Part shown: positions 12,731-24,219 of the stretch, piece by piece
Numbering within the stretch: position 1 is the first letter of the stretch
How the letters are laid out: every line of letters begins with the position of its first letter
NCBI GenBank assembly: GCA_027924645.1
Contig: BSBN01001965.1
Location: 15,118,001-15,182,000 of the forward strand
DNA: 64,000 bases
Reading direction: 5' to 3'
DNA from: Cunninghamia lanceolata
Lineage: Eukaryota > Streptophyta > Pinopsida > Cupressales > Cupressaceae
The notes under the pieces: model-generated
The model's input: only the letters and a program-made list of their open reading frames with translations
Told to the model about the DNA's origin: nothing
The model's database searches: none
Translations under genes and position numbers: made by a program

Positions 12731-13106
12731 ATTCCTTTTTACTAGTACGGCAGATAGCGATAGATTCTATGATTTTTTATGTGCAAAGTGTCAATTTGAG
12801 CTCTCAACGAGGCATATCTTATGAAATTTTTATAGGGATTCAATCATAAGGAGAATTTTTAGATGGAATGAAGTAGAAAATTTATTGTTTACATGCATTC
12901 AACTTCTTGGAGTGACATTCATTTTTACCAATACACCGACAGCGACAAATTCTGTGACTTTTTTATATGCAAAGTGTTAATTTGAGCTCTTAAGAGGACA
13001 TGTTTTATGTAATTTTTATATGGATTCAATCATTAAGAGAATTTTCAGATGTGATGAAGTAGGAAATTTATTTTTTAGAAGGATTCAATTTCTTGGAGAA
13101 ATCAAA
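12731..13106. repeat. About 186-bp tandem duplication beside the left array
   Basis: 12731-12916 and 12917-13106 align along their length: each has a short AGCGA(C/T)A block, then TGCAAAGTGT, TTTGAGCTCT, ATTCAATCAT and a final block ending TTCTTGGAG. They are diverged. They lie just upstream of the transposase relic, so they could be subterminal or promoter repeats. Confidence 0.8.
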
Positions 13107-13191
13107 CAAATATTAAGCAAATATCATATTGAACAAAGGATCTATTTCTACTTGTATTTCATATATTTTTTAAGAAGAGATCCAACACATT

Positions 13192-16100
13192 TTGATAATC
13201 ATGGGATCAAATAAACGTCAACAACAAAAGAAGAGGAAGCTTATAACAATTGAAGAAATTGAAGCACACCGAGAGAAAGAGGCAAACCGACAAAGAGATA
13301 GGAGAGAGAGGATTAAAAAAATGAAGAATGATGTAGCATCCAGTTTGATGACTATTGAAGAGGAGAACATTGAAGAGGAGACCAATTTGAATGAAGTGAA
13401 TGTAGAGTACGCAAATGTGGAAGAGGTCAAGAACATGGAAAATGCAAATATAAGAACGAATCTAGGTATGTCTTCGAATCCATTGAATGATAATTAGATT
13501 AAAGATGTAAAGCAAGATGGATATAATGTTGATGAGATAAATGCTTCTACTACAAACAAGACAATAAAAAATGAAAATAAAAACACTTGTATGCATGAAA
13601 ATGAAAATGTGTTTTTTTTAAATTGAAAGTAATGTTTTGAAGGATCTTCATGGTAAGATATCTTGGAGACAAATTCAAACAGATGCAAATAGATTGTACA
13701 AACAATTCTTTATAGAAAAACTCTTGGATTTCAATGTTAACTTGCATTACAATTGATGAGAATGTCAAAAATGAGAAAAGTCATGAAAAAAATAGGCATT
13801 TTTATAAAACCCAAAAAGGTGGATGAATCAATGGAATAAGTTATGTCGAGTGTTGCTAATGCTATTGGTTCTATAGGAAAAAATTGTTGATCTAAGGATA
13901 AGAATGCATCATGTAGAGCAATAACAATTGCTTTAGTTAATAAATTAGTTGTGAGCAAAAGAATGATACATAAAACAAGTGGATATTTAAATGTGCATGC
14001 TATAACTTTAAGAAGAGCAGCAAAGAGAAGAGTATGTATTAAAGAGGATTTAGTCAACCAATGTTGGACTTTTAGTGGTAGACTCGCAAGGTCTAACATG
14101 AAATTAAACAATGAAATTAGGTCTTTGATTGAAAATATTGGCATGATAATACAAGGGTTTCAACAAATGCTCGAGATATTTTGAAATTAAGGGTGGGGTC
14201 AAAAAATCATGATCCTCATCCAAAACATCTTTTAGACATGACTCAAACAGAATTATATAGAAAATTTCTAGATGATTCAGTTATAGAAAATTTTAGTATA
14301 AGTCAAAGATTATTTGAGAAATGCAAACCTTGGTATGTCAAGATTAATAAGTAACAAATCTCTTGTTGTTGTAAAACTCATGTGCAATTTAATTATTTCT
14401 ATGATGTTTTTTGAAATATACGTTGTACTTTGCATACTAACAAAATTATGCAGGAATGTGGTATTAATATGTCAACTACAACAATTAAGGATTTTATAAC
14501 AAGTATACTTTGTGAAACAACTGACAGGCAATTCTATTTTTCAAAACCATGTGTTTCTGGACAATCCAATAGATGTGGTAACCTTTTGTTTTTAGGAGAA
14601 TGCATGCATGAAAGTAGTTCACATGATTTTGGACAATAGTTAGTGGAGGTGAAGAGGTTCACCAATGTTCAATATCAATTAAAGGAAGGAAAAACTAGAA
14701 AGCATTGTGAGTTAGTCACAGAACAAAGTAGTGTACATGCATTCATCACAGAGTTCAAGAATAAGATTGTGTATAAATATGTCAAACATTCTCAATATGC
14801 TCGATGGCTTGATGAACAATTCCACAGATGTAAGAACACATTTCCTATTGGAACTATACTTTCAGTGGTTGACTTTGCATAAAACTATACACTTGCTCCA
14901 CAAGAGGAGATTCAATCACAATATTATAACTCAGTACACATGGCCATATTTGTTCATATTGTATATAGACATGCAGTTGATAGTACAAAAGATGACAGAA
15001 AATTTTTCAGAGTACCATTTCTATGTGAGTGATAACCGATTACATTCATTAGACTTTGTGCAGTATTGTTTCAAAGTATTTTACAACAATTTAAAAGTAA
15101 GACAAATCCAGATGACACAACATTTCATATGGTCAGACAATTGTAGAGGACAATTAAAAAATTCTTGAATGTTTTTGTGGTTAAGTAGGATCCATAAAGA
15201 AAACAATATCTAACATATTTGGAGTTTCTTTGAAGCTGGACATGGTAAAGGAGAACATGATGGAGCTGGAGCATGTGTGAAAAGGGCTCTTGCTAGGGAG
15301 AAACTAAAATTTTATGATGCAACAAAGTTTCAAGATGCATGTGCAATTGTGGATCGATGTAATGCAAAATTGACTACAGGATCAAGTGAGAACTTTAAAG
15401 TTCAACAGTTTTTTTGGTTGGTTGAAGAAGAAAACATTCCTCCCCAATTTGATTGTGATACAATTAGTGGATCAACAAAATGACATTCATTTAAGAGCTC
15501 AAATGCAAGAACATGGACTCTATGGACTAGGGAGCTCACATGTTTTTGTCAGTTTTATATCCCAGGTGAGTGGGAAGCATGTGAAAACATAGATTGGGTT
15601 GAACAATGGAAACTAAAGTCCTTAACACCTCTACAAACACATGATCAAAATGAGATAACATTTGAGGAGGATAATCATTTTCAAGGATTGGATGACTATG
15701 ACCATATTTCAGACCTCGTACAAGAAGGTACAAATTCATTCAATATTTCTTTTCGATACATTTTTTGGAAATATATGTTTAATTGTACATATGTATGTAT
15801 ATTTTTGTGATTTATTGAATTTGAAATATTTTTGCAAGACATGTGTATGCTATTGTTGCACCCGAGCATAATGAATAGGAAACAAAGTATTGGTTGGCTC
15901 GGCGTGTTGAGGCAAAACATAAGTTGTTACAACATAGAGTAGATGATGATAACTTTGAGTGTCCAACAAGTTTTATGGTTGTTACTAGCACTTGGCTATG
16001 TAAATATTTGATAAGGATGAATGGTATACCCACATTTGAAGATTATGAAAGACATAAGAAAAGTTTGCACTACTTGCATCTGATTGTGGCAACAAATATA

Positions 16101-16223
16101 AAATTAGTGAGATATAAAGGGAGACCTGTCAGAAAAGAATTATGGACATGTTCTATGGAAGAGCATGAGGCAATCATAGATGCAATACAAAAAAGAGAGG
16201 ATGCAGATGGTTCAATGGAGTAA
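13192..16223 (+). pseudogene. Decayed DDE-type transposase
   Basis: Transposases cut out and reinsert their DNA element. The N-terminal part from 13192 is highly basic (RQRDRRERIKK) and then acidic. A middle region (about 13950-14190) has KRMIHKTSGYLNVHAITLRR. A Cys-rich block near 14360-14590 (SCCCKTH, SGQSNRCGNLLF) could bind zinc. Catalytic-looking motifs follow: VDFA then a stop and NYT (about 14866-14895), IWSDNCRGQLKNS (about 15127-15167), and FFEAGHGKGEHDGAGACVKR (about 15225-15286). I recall similar VDFAENY, SDNC-GQ and HGKG-DG-G--KR motifs from uncharacterised DDE proteins of animals and non-flowering plants; no family name is claimed. At least six stops or frameshifts interrupt it. 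The end near 16223 is after a segment rich in charged residues. Introns are possible, for example around 15730-15890. Confidence 0.65.
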
Positions 16224-16319
16224 ATGTTTTAAATTATTAACATGTATGTAGAAAATTTTTAACTTTTAATCTTTGTCTTGGATGTGAGTTTAGGATTTAA
16301 TATGATTGATAACTTAACT

Positions 16320-17035
16320 AATTGATTGCATCTCCCCTTAAGCCATCCTCTTAAGTCCCCTTGAGACATCCCTTAGTTATGTTCCATAAGTTAGGTAAGT
16401 CATATCCCCTAATTGATTGCATCTCCCCTTAAGCCATCCCTTAGCTATGTTTAATTAGTTAGGTAAATTTAGGATTTAGTTTAATAACTTCAATATAGTT
16501 AATTTATATAGCTTAGCACACCCTTACAAAAATACTAGAGTTGATTTGATCTCATTTGATCTCCCCTTAAGACATTCTCTTAACTCCCCTTAAGCCATCC
16601 CCTAGTTAAATGATATAAGTTAGTGTAGGTACCGTTACAAACAATACTATAGTTGATTGGACCATCTCCCCTTAAGACATTGTCTTAACTCCCCTTAAGC
16701 CATCCCCTAGCTAAATGATATAAGTTAGTGCATGTACCCTTACAAAAAATACTATAGTTGATTGGACCATCTCCCCTTAAGACATCCTCTTAACTCCCCT
16801 TAAGTCATCCCCTAGCTAAATGATATAAGTTAGTGCATGTACCCTTACCATTTAAATACTACAGTTGATTCCATCTCCCCTTAATCCACCCTCTTAACTC
16901 CCATTTTAATCCATCCTCTTAACTCCCCTTAATCCATCCCCTAGCTATGTTCCATAAGTTAGGTAAACTATCATTTCCCTAATTGATTACATCTCCGGGC
17001 TTAATCCATCCTCTTAACTCCCCTTAAGCCTTCAT
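16320..17035. repeat. 105-bp minisatellite built on CTCCCCTTAAG
   Basis: The word CCCCTTAAG recurs throughout. Clear units start at cccc 16563, 16668, 16773 and 16877, a period of 104-105 bp, each with CATCCCCTAG, AAATGATATAAGTTAGT and ACTATAGTTGATT. Flanking portions at 16320-16560 and 16900-17035 are more irregular. It lies directly downstream of the transposase relic. Confidence 0.85.
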
Positions 17036-17557
17036 ATTAATATTCCTAATTTTCTTAAAGATCATTACACATTATAGCTTTTTTTCAATACATTACATGG
17101 TGCAGGAGAAGTTTTTTGTAGTCATAATAGAGGCTAGAAACACAAAACCTGTGTTAAATTTCACTTACACTTTATTTCAGGAATTCACTAGACCTATACT
17201 ATTAATTATTTTAATTTATGCTTCAACAGTTCTTTCATTTCATTATAATTTCAATGGAACTTTTTAACAAATTCTATCTTTAAATAAAATGATCTCTAGA
17301 GACCTTCTAAATTTTTATATATGTTTCATCGTGGCTTGACCTCTATATTTATTTTTGCAATTTTTCAGATGTAGTGTTGAAAGGATCCAAATATATTGTT
17401 TCTTGTTGCACATGTATGATCTCTACACATGTTTCATATCTAGAGTCTTCAACTTCTAGGTGTTAAGTATAAAATCTTAGATGATCTAGACTTAGAGAAT
17501 AACATTGTATAAAATATAGGTGTCTCTAGGTATCGTGGGTTCTAACTATATAATACC
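17036..17557. other. AT-rich stretch between two tandem repeats, no gene
   Basis: I see no open frame, domain or repeat pair in this stretch. Confidence 0.5.
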
Positions 17558-17790
17558 TACGTCTTAGGTATTCTATATGTCAACTTGGTAGATAAAGACT
17601 AGAAAAAAGGCATTGAATCTAATCTATGTGCCTTAGGTAGATACTATATATCAAATACCTGTCTAGAGATATAATATTGAATCTAGGCACATCTTAGGTA
17701 GATACTATATATATCAACTACTTGTCTAGAGACTAGAATAAGGTTTTAATTTAATCTAGGTGGCTTAGGTAGATACTAGATGTGTCTTAG
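17558..17790. repeat. 61- to 72-bp tandem repeat with CTTAGGTAGATAC
   Basis: Repeats start CTTAGGTA near 17560, 17632, 17693 and 17763. Each has TACTATATAT or a variant, then GTCTAGAGA and AATCTAGGTG. Unit length varies from 61 to 72 bp. Confidence 0.75.
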
Positions 17791-17859
17791 GGGAGCTCTT
17801 TTTATTGTACATAGAAGTTATGAAAAACTAACTAATGCAAATTGATTAAGTTATTATTT

Positions 17860-19080
17860 AGTGCAGATTGATGAAATTACATACAAAATGCTAATTTTTG
17901 AGTTTGTTACTTTCTTTGACATGAATAAGCTAGTTAAAAGCATGATTAGAGAATTCGCTAGTGTCAAATAGGACCCAACTGAGTTAGTGGCCCATTTCAT
18001 AACTAGGTGGAGACATGGACCACATGGATCTTTGTGATCTTTTCTTGCATGCCATAAATAGGGACACAAAAGAGGAGGTTCAAAATCTCCCATATAAATC
18101 CTACAAGGAATCTTTTGAGTGCATTTTGAGAATTGATGGACGTATGATCATCAAAATAAAAACACTTATTCCTAGACGTATAATCATCTCTAGGACACCT
18201 CGAACCATAATTTCCTATAGCCCATCACCACTCAAAACTCCAATTTGTGGATCTACCAAAATCACTTCCCACCATGTAAGTACAAGAACACTTTGAATCA
18301 TCCCAATCATCCTAATCCCTCCACATCTACATCAGTAGTCACCTCTCACCTAGAAGGATCTAACATCCCTCAAATGGGGATAAAGGGAGAGACCAAATTG
18401 TTGGGATTAGTTGAATTAGTTCAAAATGATGAAAACCAAGAACCTTGAGCATCTCCAAAAGTGGAGTATCACATGCATGCAGTCTCCATGGTTGACCCCA
18501 CTCCTAATTCTATTGGTCCTTACAACTTGGTGGATGATCTCAAAAAGATGTTCACAAAAATTTTGTTCATTGAGAGAAAATCCTCATCATACCATATATC
18601 CCTTCTAGAGGCGATCAAATTAAAATATGTAAACAATATACCACCACACCCAAAAGATCCTATCAACCAAGTTGACCTAATTTGAGCCCACCCAACACTG
18701 AGTTACACGATCTAGGTTTCTTTTGAAACCTCAAGAAAATCCCTACAAAGGTTGAGCTAGCTAGAAGAGGAGACCCCTCAACCTATATTTACAAGTATGG
18801 ATCTATGATCATTGCTTTAAGAGGATCCTCATGGATGATGGGGCCATGGTCAACATCATTCCATTATCCCTTTTGGAGAGTGGGATATTTCCAAACCAAT
18901 ATCACTGCATATAGAGAGACCTTTTGTGGCTCTGACAACCTAAAGGTAACCACTATTGGTAAAATTAGGATTTTGATTTCCACTTTGATGGAGCTAGATG
19001 TAGGACAAGAGCTAGAGTTGGGGTAGTTCTAACTTGAGAAAATAGGAGAGTTCTCCCATTCACATTCTAATTAGACTTCC
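17860..19080 (+). pseudogene. Ty3-like gag and protease fragment, inserted
   Basis: Around 17970-18150 the frames give AHFITRWR, then DLCDLFLHAINRDTKEEVQN and LPYKSYKESFE, typical of a Ty3-like Gag core. Around 18825-18895 another frame gives MDDGAMVNIIPLSLLESG, a protease active-site region in which DDG replaces the usual DSG or DTG. The rest is broken by stops and shifts. Near-identical stretches (AATTGATTAAGTTATTATT) flank it at about 17842 and 19327, suggesting that it interrupts one older sequence. No reverse transcriptase is present. It may be related to the protease-bearing element at 4149-10306. Confidence 0.55.
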
Positions 19081-20143
19081 AAAAATGTTGTTGACTAAAA
19101 AGCTCTTTCCTTGGAGGTCATGCTAGCTTTGAAATTGAGAACTCAAAACATTTTCCTTTGAAGATTCATAGCTACTGATAAATTAGGTTTCTGAGAACTA
19201 TGAGATGAAGTTGGAATGATTACAACCATACAAAGACATGATTTGAAAGGTAATCCAATAGTTTGTCTACTTTGGGAATGTTATTATTTAATGCTCTTGA
19301 TGAAATTGATTAAGTTATTAAGTGCTTGAATTGATTAAGTTATTATTAATTTATTATTATGTTACATGTAAATTGCTCTATTTTTCTTTTGATATAATTT
19401 AGGGTAGACTTTAATTTCTCTAATTTTCAAAATTTCTTAAATTGTAAATTTAAATGGTACAGGTATTTCTCTAATTTTCTTTAAATTCTTTTCGTAAATT
19501 TATAGGGAAGGTATTGATCTATGAAATGTTTAATCTGGAATTAAAAATAAATTGATTAAACATGGTTAGTAAATTGAAAAATTTAGTCAATAAAATTTTC
19601 CTAAATATTTAACTCAATTAAAATTTAACACAAGTGTCCCAACATTTGACTGATGTAAATCCAAATATATTCATTCTAGTTCAACAACTTGTTAATTTTC
19701 ATTTTATTTTTTAAATTTATTTAGGGAAGGTACATTTAGTCCATAAACTATCCAACCTAGAGTCTGTATCTAATAAATGTTTAATAAATTAAATCAATTG
19801 AAAATTTTCTCTTATCTAATTAGAATTAGTATTTACAATTTTATGTAATTAAACACATTTAATTTGAAGTGTTAAATATGAGATATATGAAATTAAAGTT
19901 TGAATATAGATGTATATATTGAAAATTTATTAAATTGAAAAATCTAGTCTAGATGAAATAGTCTATGAGATATAAATACTGACATAATAACAGTCCATGT
20001 AAAAATAGTGAAATAGTCACAAAACATATACATGTCTAGTCAATACTGAAATAGTCAATACTAAAATAGTCATAAACAATCTAATACATCATGTCATCAT
20101 CGTCATCCATCATCCATCCATCAATCTAAAACATGTGTGCACA
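19081..20143. other. AT-rich spacer, no gene recognised
   Basis: No domain is visible. Near 20000-20080 the word AATAGTCA recurs, and 20090-20130 is CAT-rich. Confidence 0.5.
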
Positions 20144-22180
20144 CTAAGTTTGATCATCATCCATTTCAAGCTGCCTTTTGGTCCCATGTGGCTGAGAGGG
20201 CAACTCATGCTGTGTATAAGAAAAAGAAGTTTCAAATCAATTTTAATGTCAAAACTACATCCTAATTAAATTTAAATCAAATATTTAAAACCAAACCATC
20301 AAATTAAATTTTTAAATCTAAACTTTAAAATGTCTAAGCATATCACAATAGGCTCATCATCTCTCCTACCATGCTCCTATGCAACAGATGCTGCTGATTC
20401 AGATGACAGATGGAATGTATGTGTCGCCAATTCCTATATTTCAATAAAACACTTGAATGAACTAGTTAGGCTCTAGAGTATAGATACGAAATGCAAGATT
20501 GAATGATACAAAAGACTTTGAAATTGCATAGGATTTAGCTATAGGACCTAAAATATGAGAGATGACTCGTGCACCTGTGCAGGCTCATCAATGATATGAT
20601 TAATTGTGCCTGCACCTAAACTAATCTCATCATGCATATAAATGTATACATGTATATATAAATTCAACTTTAAAAACATGAATTTAAAATCATGAAATTA
20701 CACTGGAAATTCAAATTTAATCTAAAAATGTACAAAATTTTAAGATACAAACCATGACATATGAAGTAGGCTCCTCTATAGATGATGTTACCACTAGTCC
20801 TGGGTGACTAGGTTGGTTTGACACAAGAGTTTTAGGACCTCTCATTTGCTTTAAATTAAAATGTCACATTTCTGCATTAAATTATATATTATTAAATTAG
20901 ATATATCTAATTAAATTATCTTTAGAGGTCATAATTTTATACCTCGTCTGTATAAGGTCTACCCAATTCTACTACCATTGACACTAAATGGTCCAGTCGT
21001 GATGAAGTGGCAGCAACTGATCGAGTCATTTGTACCAATCAACATGAACATATATATTTATTAATATATATTTAAATTTTTTAAAAAAGATTGATAATTA
21101 ATAATTATCTAAATCTATATTAATTTGTATTAATTTTAATTTTATTAAATGTGGCATACATACTGAGTCCATAGGAGTGAATAATGTAGCCAAAAAGGAC
21201 TCCTCCTCTGAAGCAGATGTAGGACCAAAACATGGTTGATGACAATTCTGACAAAAATATTGTGTGGATCACAATGGTGTCAATCTAGGTGATGCATCAG
21301 GACCAGCATTAGATGCTCCTCCAGGCTGTATAGGGTCTCTAGGATTGACTTCATCTGCCAATCGAGTAGCTTGGTTAGTTAAGTTTCCTAAGAGCGATGA
21401 TAACACTCCGAGTGATGAGACAATCATCCACTGCTGAAAGGGCACATGAATAGAGGGTTGAGAAGGGAAAATAGGTGCAGAGGGCAAACATTGATTTGGA
21501 TTGACATGTACTCCTGGTCTATGTTGAGGTATTCCACCACCCACGCCCTGAAATAATCTCTTATCAAAATAATTGGGCTTTTGGCCCATCAAAAACTCTG
21601 CCCATAATTTCTTCAAAAAATAAAAGGGAACCTCAAAATTAGCATGAGGTGGATGGTCAAAAACCATCAACAATCGATCCCAAAAATTATAAGTTATCTG
21701 CTAATGTGTGGACCATCTGATTGAAATTCTCTTTTTAGTTGGTGGTATTTCTTGACCTGTGGAGGGATTAATGAAAAATGGGGCAATTGTAGTTTTAGTA
21801 ATATCTAAATCATTGATCTCTTTATATGAGAGACCATCTGAATAAAATTACCTCCTCTCTTCCCGCCATGAGGAGAATTTGTCTAGATCCGTGTGGATAG
21901 CTCTCACTGAATCAACAATAGTTTGCATCATACATGAAAACCATGAAATATGTGGAGGGGTTTGGATTTGGCTTTATAATAAATTGATTTTTTCTTGTAG
22001 AACATGTATGTTTTCATCAATTGTGGCTCACAAATGAGCCTCATCATGCGGTGGTGGTGGTGGTGGTGGGGGGGGGGGGGGGTGTGTTGGGGTGTGGGGT
22101 TCTGGGGGGTCCTGTGGGGAGTCATGGGGGGGGGGATCATGGTGGGGGGCGGCGGGGGTCATAGGATAGATTGGCCATGT
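20144..22180 (-). pseudogene. Unrecognised multi-exon-like gene on the minus strand (transposon partner candidate)
   Basis: I do not recognise the product. On the minus strand a start at about 22174 (MANLSYDPRR) leads into a Pro/His-rich stretch, then a conserved-looking region from about 21930 (IHTDLDKFSSW, KEINDLDITKTTIAPFF, STGQEIPPTKKRISI). An open frame at 21673-21269 follows (FDHPPHANFEVPFYFLKKLW, GQKPNYFDKRLFQG). After one TGA it continues to a Cys cluster (FCQNCHQPC) and MDS at 21164, next to a GTATGT donor. Smaller exon-like blocks lie at about 20943-21018, 20753-20848, 20551-20612 and 20144-20209, the last ending DDDQT and a stop. It converges with the transposase relic inside the same pair of arrays. 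Exon boundaries are approximate and at least two breaks are present. Confidence 0.45.
22047..22161. repeat. G-rich low-complexity tract
   Basis: The plus strand runs through GGT repeats into a 15-base G run and further runs of 4-11 G. On the minus strand it encodes the Pro/His-rich segment of the neighbouring gene. Four or more G runs close together could form a G-quadruplex. Confidence 0.85.
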
Positions 22181-22227
22181 GTAGAAATAAGGTCTACAAG
22201 TAGAGATGTAATTACAAAAAATATAGA

Positions 22228-22494
22228 TTAAATTGCATGCACAACATATGTTTAAATATATACATATACATATAAATTTAAAACTTGGAAATATAAAAAT
22301 TTGTGTGGTTTAAACAATATACATTAAAACGTTTAATTTTACATTTAATTTAACATATACATGCATTCAAAATTTAAACTTACATTATAAAATGTTTAAA
22401 ATCAAAATTTATACATTTAAGAATCATGACATGAATAAAAATTTATGTTCTAGTATCTAGTCAAAATTTATACACTCATGTATTACATTCAAAC
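22228..22494. other. AT-rich stretch, nothing recognised
   Basis: Upstream side of the minus-strand gene; no clear promoter element could be picked out. Confidence 0.4.
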
Positions 22495-22622
22495 TCCTAA
22501 ACATGTCACTAAGTTCACGACCTATTGGCTAAAACTACTCCTAAACATGTCACTAAGTTCATGTCGACCTATTGGATACAATTACTCCTAAACATGTCAC
22601 TAAGTTCATGTCGACCTATTCA
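22495..22622. repeat. 44- to 47-bp tandem repeat, about 2.8 copies
   Basis: Units start TCCTAAACATGTCACTAAG at 22495, 22539 and 22586 and end with GACCTATT and a variable link. Confidence 0.9.
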
Positions 22623-22726
22623 ATCTTTGAACCCATTCTATGTACACTCAACATTATTTTAATTTTTTCTGGATTGTTGTTGTCTCCTTTACCCCTTTTT
22701 TAAGCATCAATTTGTCATAGATATAT

Positions 22727-23610
22727 GGATATGTGTTTAAATTGAAGATTTAAACATAATAAAATGACTTCTAGGTTTTAGGTTTAAAGGTTTAATAAGT
22801 CATTTATGTTAGGTCTACAAAAATATATTAGGGTCCTATCATGTCTAATGTGTAGGTTTTTAGCTTCATGAAAAGAGTTTTAGAAATGGTTAATTTAAGA
22901 CTATGAGATGAGCATCAGGAACATTAAAAGCCATGAAGACTAAAGAATAAGCCTATAAGAACGTATCACTAGTTCAAGGTCTAGATATAGGGAAAAAGAC
23001 CTAATAGGTGAGATAATATATGTGCATTTAATTCCCAATATTCTTAAAAGTTTAGTAGAGTAGTTATGACTTTAAGCTTGTTAGTGAATTGTACTATATA
23101 ACTACTAAATATTTAATGACTAAATAACCAATCATACACTCAGCCCACCAACAAAGTCTTAATAAATGATTAAATTTAGACTTCCTTTCATTCCACAACA
23201 TCAAAAAGACATGAAGTATTCTTCATATTGAAAGACTAGATAATTGACCTGAGGAGAATAGTCTTGATAAATTTTAAGGAGGCCTCTAAAGTGAAGAAAT
23301 TTATTCCTAGTCAAAAGGCCAAGAAAACATATAAGAGGAAAACTATAGGAGCATAAGGAGACGTGGAGGAAGAAGAAATTCCTTTGAGGAAGAAGATGAG
23401 ATGGACAAACAAGCCACCTCCTTAGAAACCTTCCACTATTGGAAACCCTATCTAGGTTCTGTCGAACCAGGTATATGAATATTGAATGTTTAAATTAAAG
23501 ATTTAAATGTAATATATATGTCCATATGTTTAAATTAAAGATTTAAACATAATAAAGTGATGTTTCTAGGTTTCTAGGTTTAGGTTTAATAAGTCATTTA
23601 GGTTTTAAAG
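22727..23610. repeat. Dispersed direct repeats around TTTAAATTAAAGATTTAAA
   Basis: The near-palindrome with its following AACATAATAAA and TTTAATAAGTCATTTA occurs at about 22737-22806 and 23527-23598, with a shorter copy at about 23485-23504. The same word reappears at 51596-51614 beside a GT microsatellite. Confidence 0.7.
23281..23424 (+). pseudogene. Short coding-like fragment, Lys/Glu-rich
   Basis: One frame reads ASKVKKFIPSQKAKKTYKRK, one stop, then DVEEEEIPLRKKMRW before ending. Composition looks like protein-coding DNA but no family is recognised. It may belong to an upstream exon or a retroelement fragment. Confidence 0.25.
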
Positions 23611-23639
23611 AATAGGTCAGTTTAGTTTAGGACACCCTA

Positions 23640-23785
23640 GTTTATAAATTAGGGTTTAGTGTTTATGAATTACCTGGTTTAGTGTAAATATGAATTAGGG
23701 TTTTATAGTTTAGTCTTTATCAAATAGGGTTTACCATTTCTGAATTAAAGGTTCATAGTTTATGCATTAGGGTTTACTTGTTTTT
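23640..23785. repeat. Degenerate repeat containing TTAGGGTTT
   Basis: ATTAGGGTTT or AATAGGGTTT occurs near 23648, 23694, 23722 and 23766 among GTTTATGAATT-like links. The core resembles the plant telomere word TTTAGGG, but the spacing is irregular. Confidence 0.6.
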
Positions 23786-24061
23786 GATTTTAGGTTGAAT
23801 ATATATAGCTTAACATTGCAAAAACAACAAAATAATAACAAAATACAAAGCAAAAAATAATGAAAATCGATAGAAATGGATGGGTAACCAACCCGAGGCA
23901 CTAGCGAATTGATCTGAGGAGGTAGGGATGCTGTGGAGGTTGAAAATTGGGTCAACAAATGCGGGTAACCATTTTCTGGTGTCATTGTCCTTGGTATCTC
24001 ACATCCTGTCGCTGTTAAAATTAAGCTACAGGCCTATTTTTTTAAAAAAATTATACTTTTC

Positions 24062-24219
24062 AAAAATGGGTACTCATTTCATAATGGGTGCCTATTTAAA
24101 ATAGGTACCTGTTTCATAATGGGTGCCCATTTTTGCTTTGGGTGCCTGATCACAAACGGGTACCCGTTTCATAATGGGCACTCATTTTCGCTTAGGTGCC
24201 CATTCCTAAACGGGTACCC
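24062..24219. repeat. Right array of palindromic GGGTACCC words
   Basis: About nine variants (GGGTACTC, GGGTGCCT, AGGTACCT, GGGTGCCC, CGGGTACCCG, GGGCACTC, AGGTGCCC) are linked by CATTTCATAAT-like spacers. They are the same word family as at 12529-12680. Confidence 0.85.

Larger units (their letters stand above)
12529..24219. mobile_element. Candidate large two-gene DNA transposon bounded by GGGTACCC arrays
   Basis: Arrays of the same palindromic word (GGGTACCC and variants such as GGGTGCCC) sit at 12529-12680 and 24062-24219 and are not seen elsewhere in the window. Between them are a DDE-type transposase relic on the plus strand and a multi-exon-looking gene on the minus strand, pointing at each other. 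The outermost words are similar in inverted orientation (GGGTACCTGTTT at left, GGGTACCCGTTT reading inward from the right). Subterminal repeats plus a transposase and partner gene are typical of large plant DNA transposons. I did not find a target duplication, and palindromic words match in either orientation, so the boundaries and unity are inference. Confidence 0.45.

Noticed and set aside
16320..17035. CRISPR-like array of regularly spaced repeats
   Set aside because: The spacers are as similar to each other as the repeats, and the context is plant DNA; it is a minisatellite.
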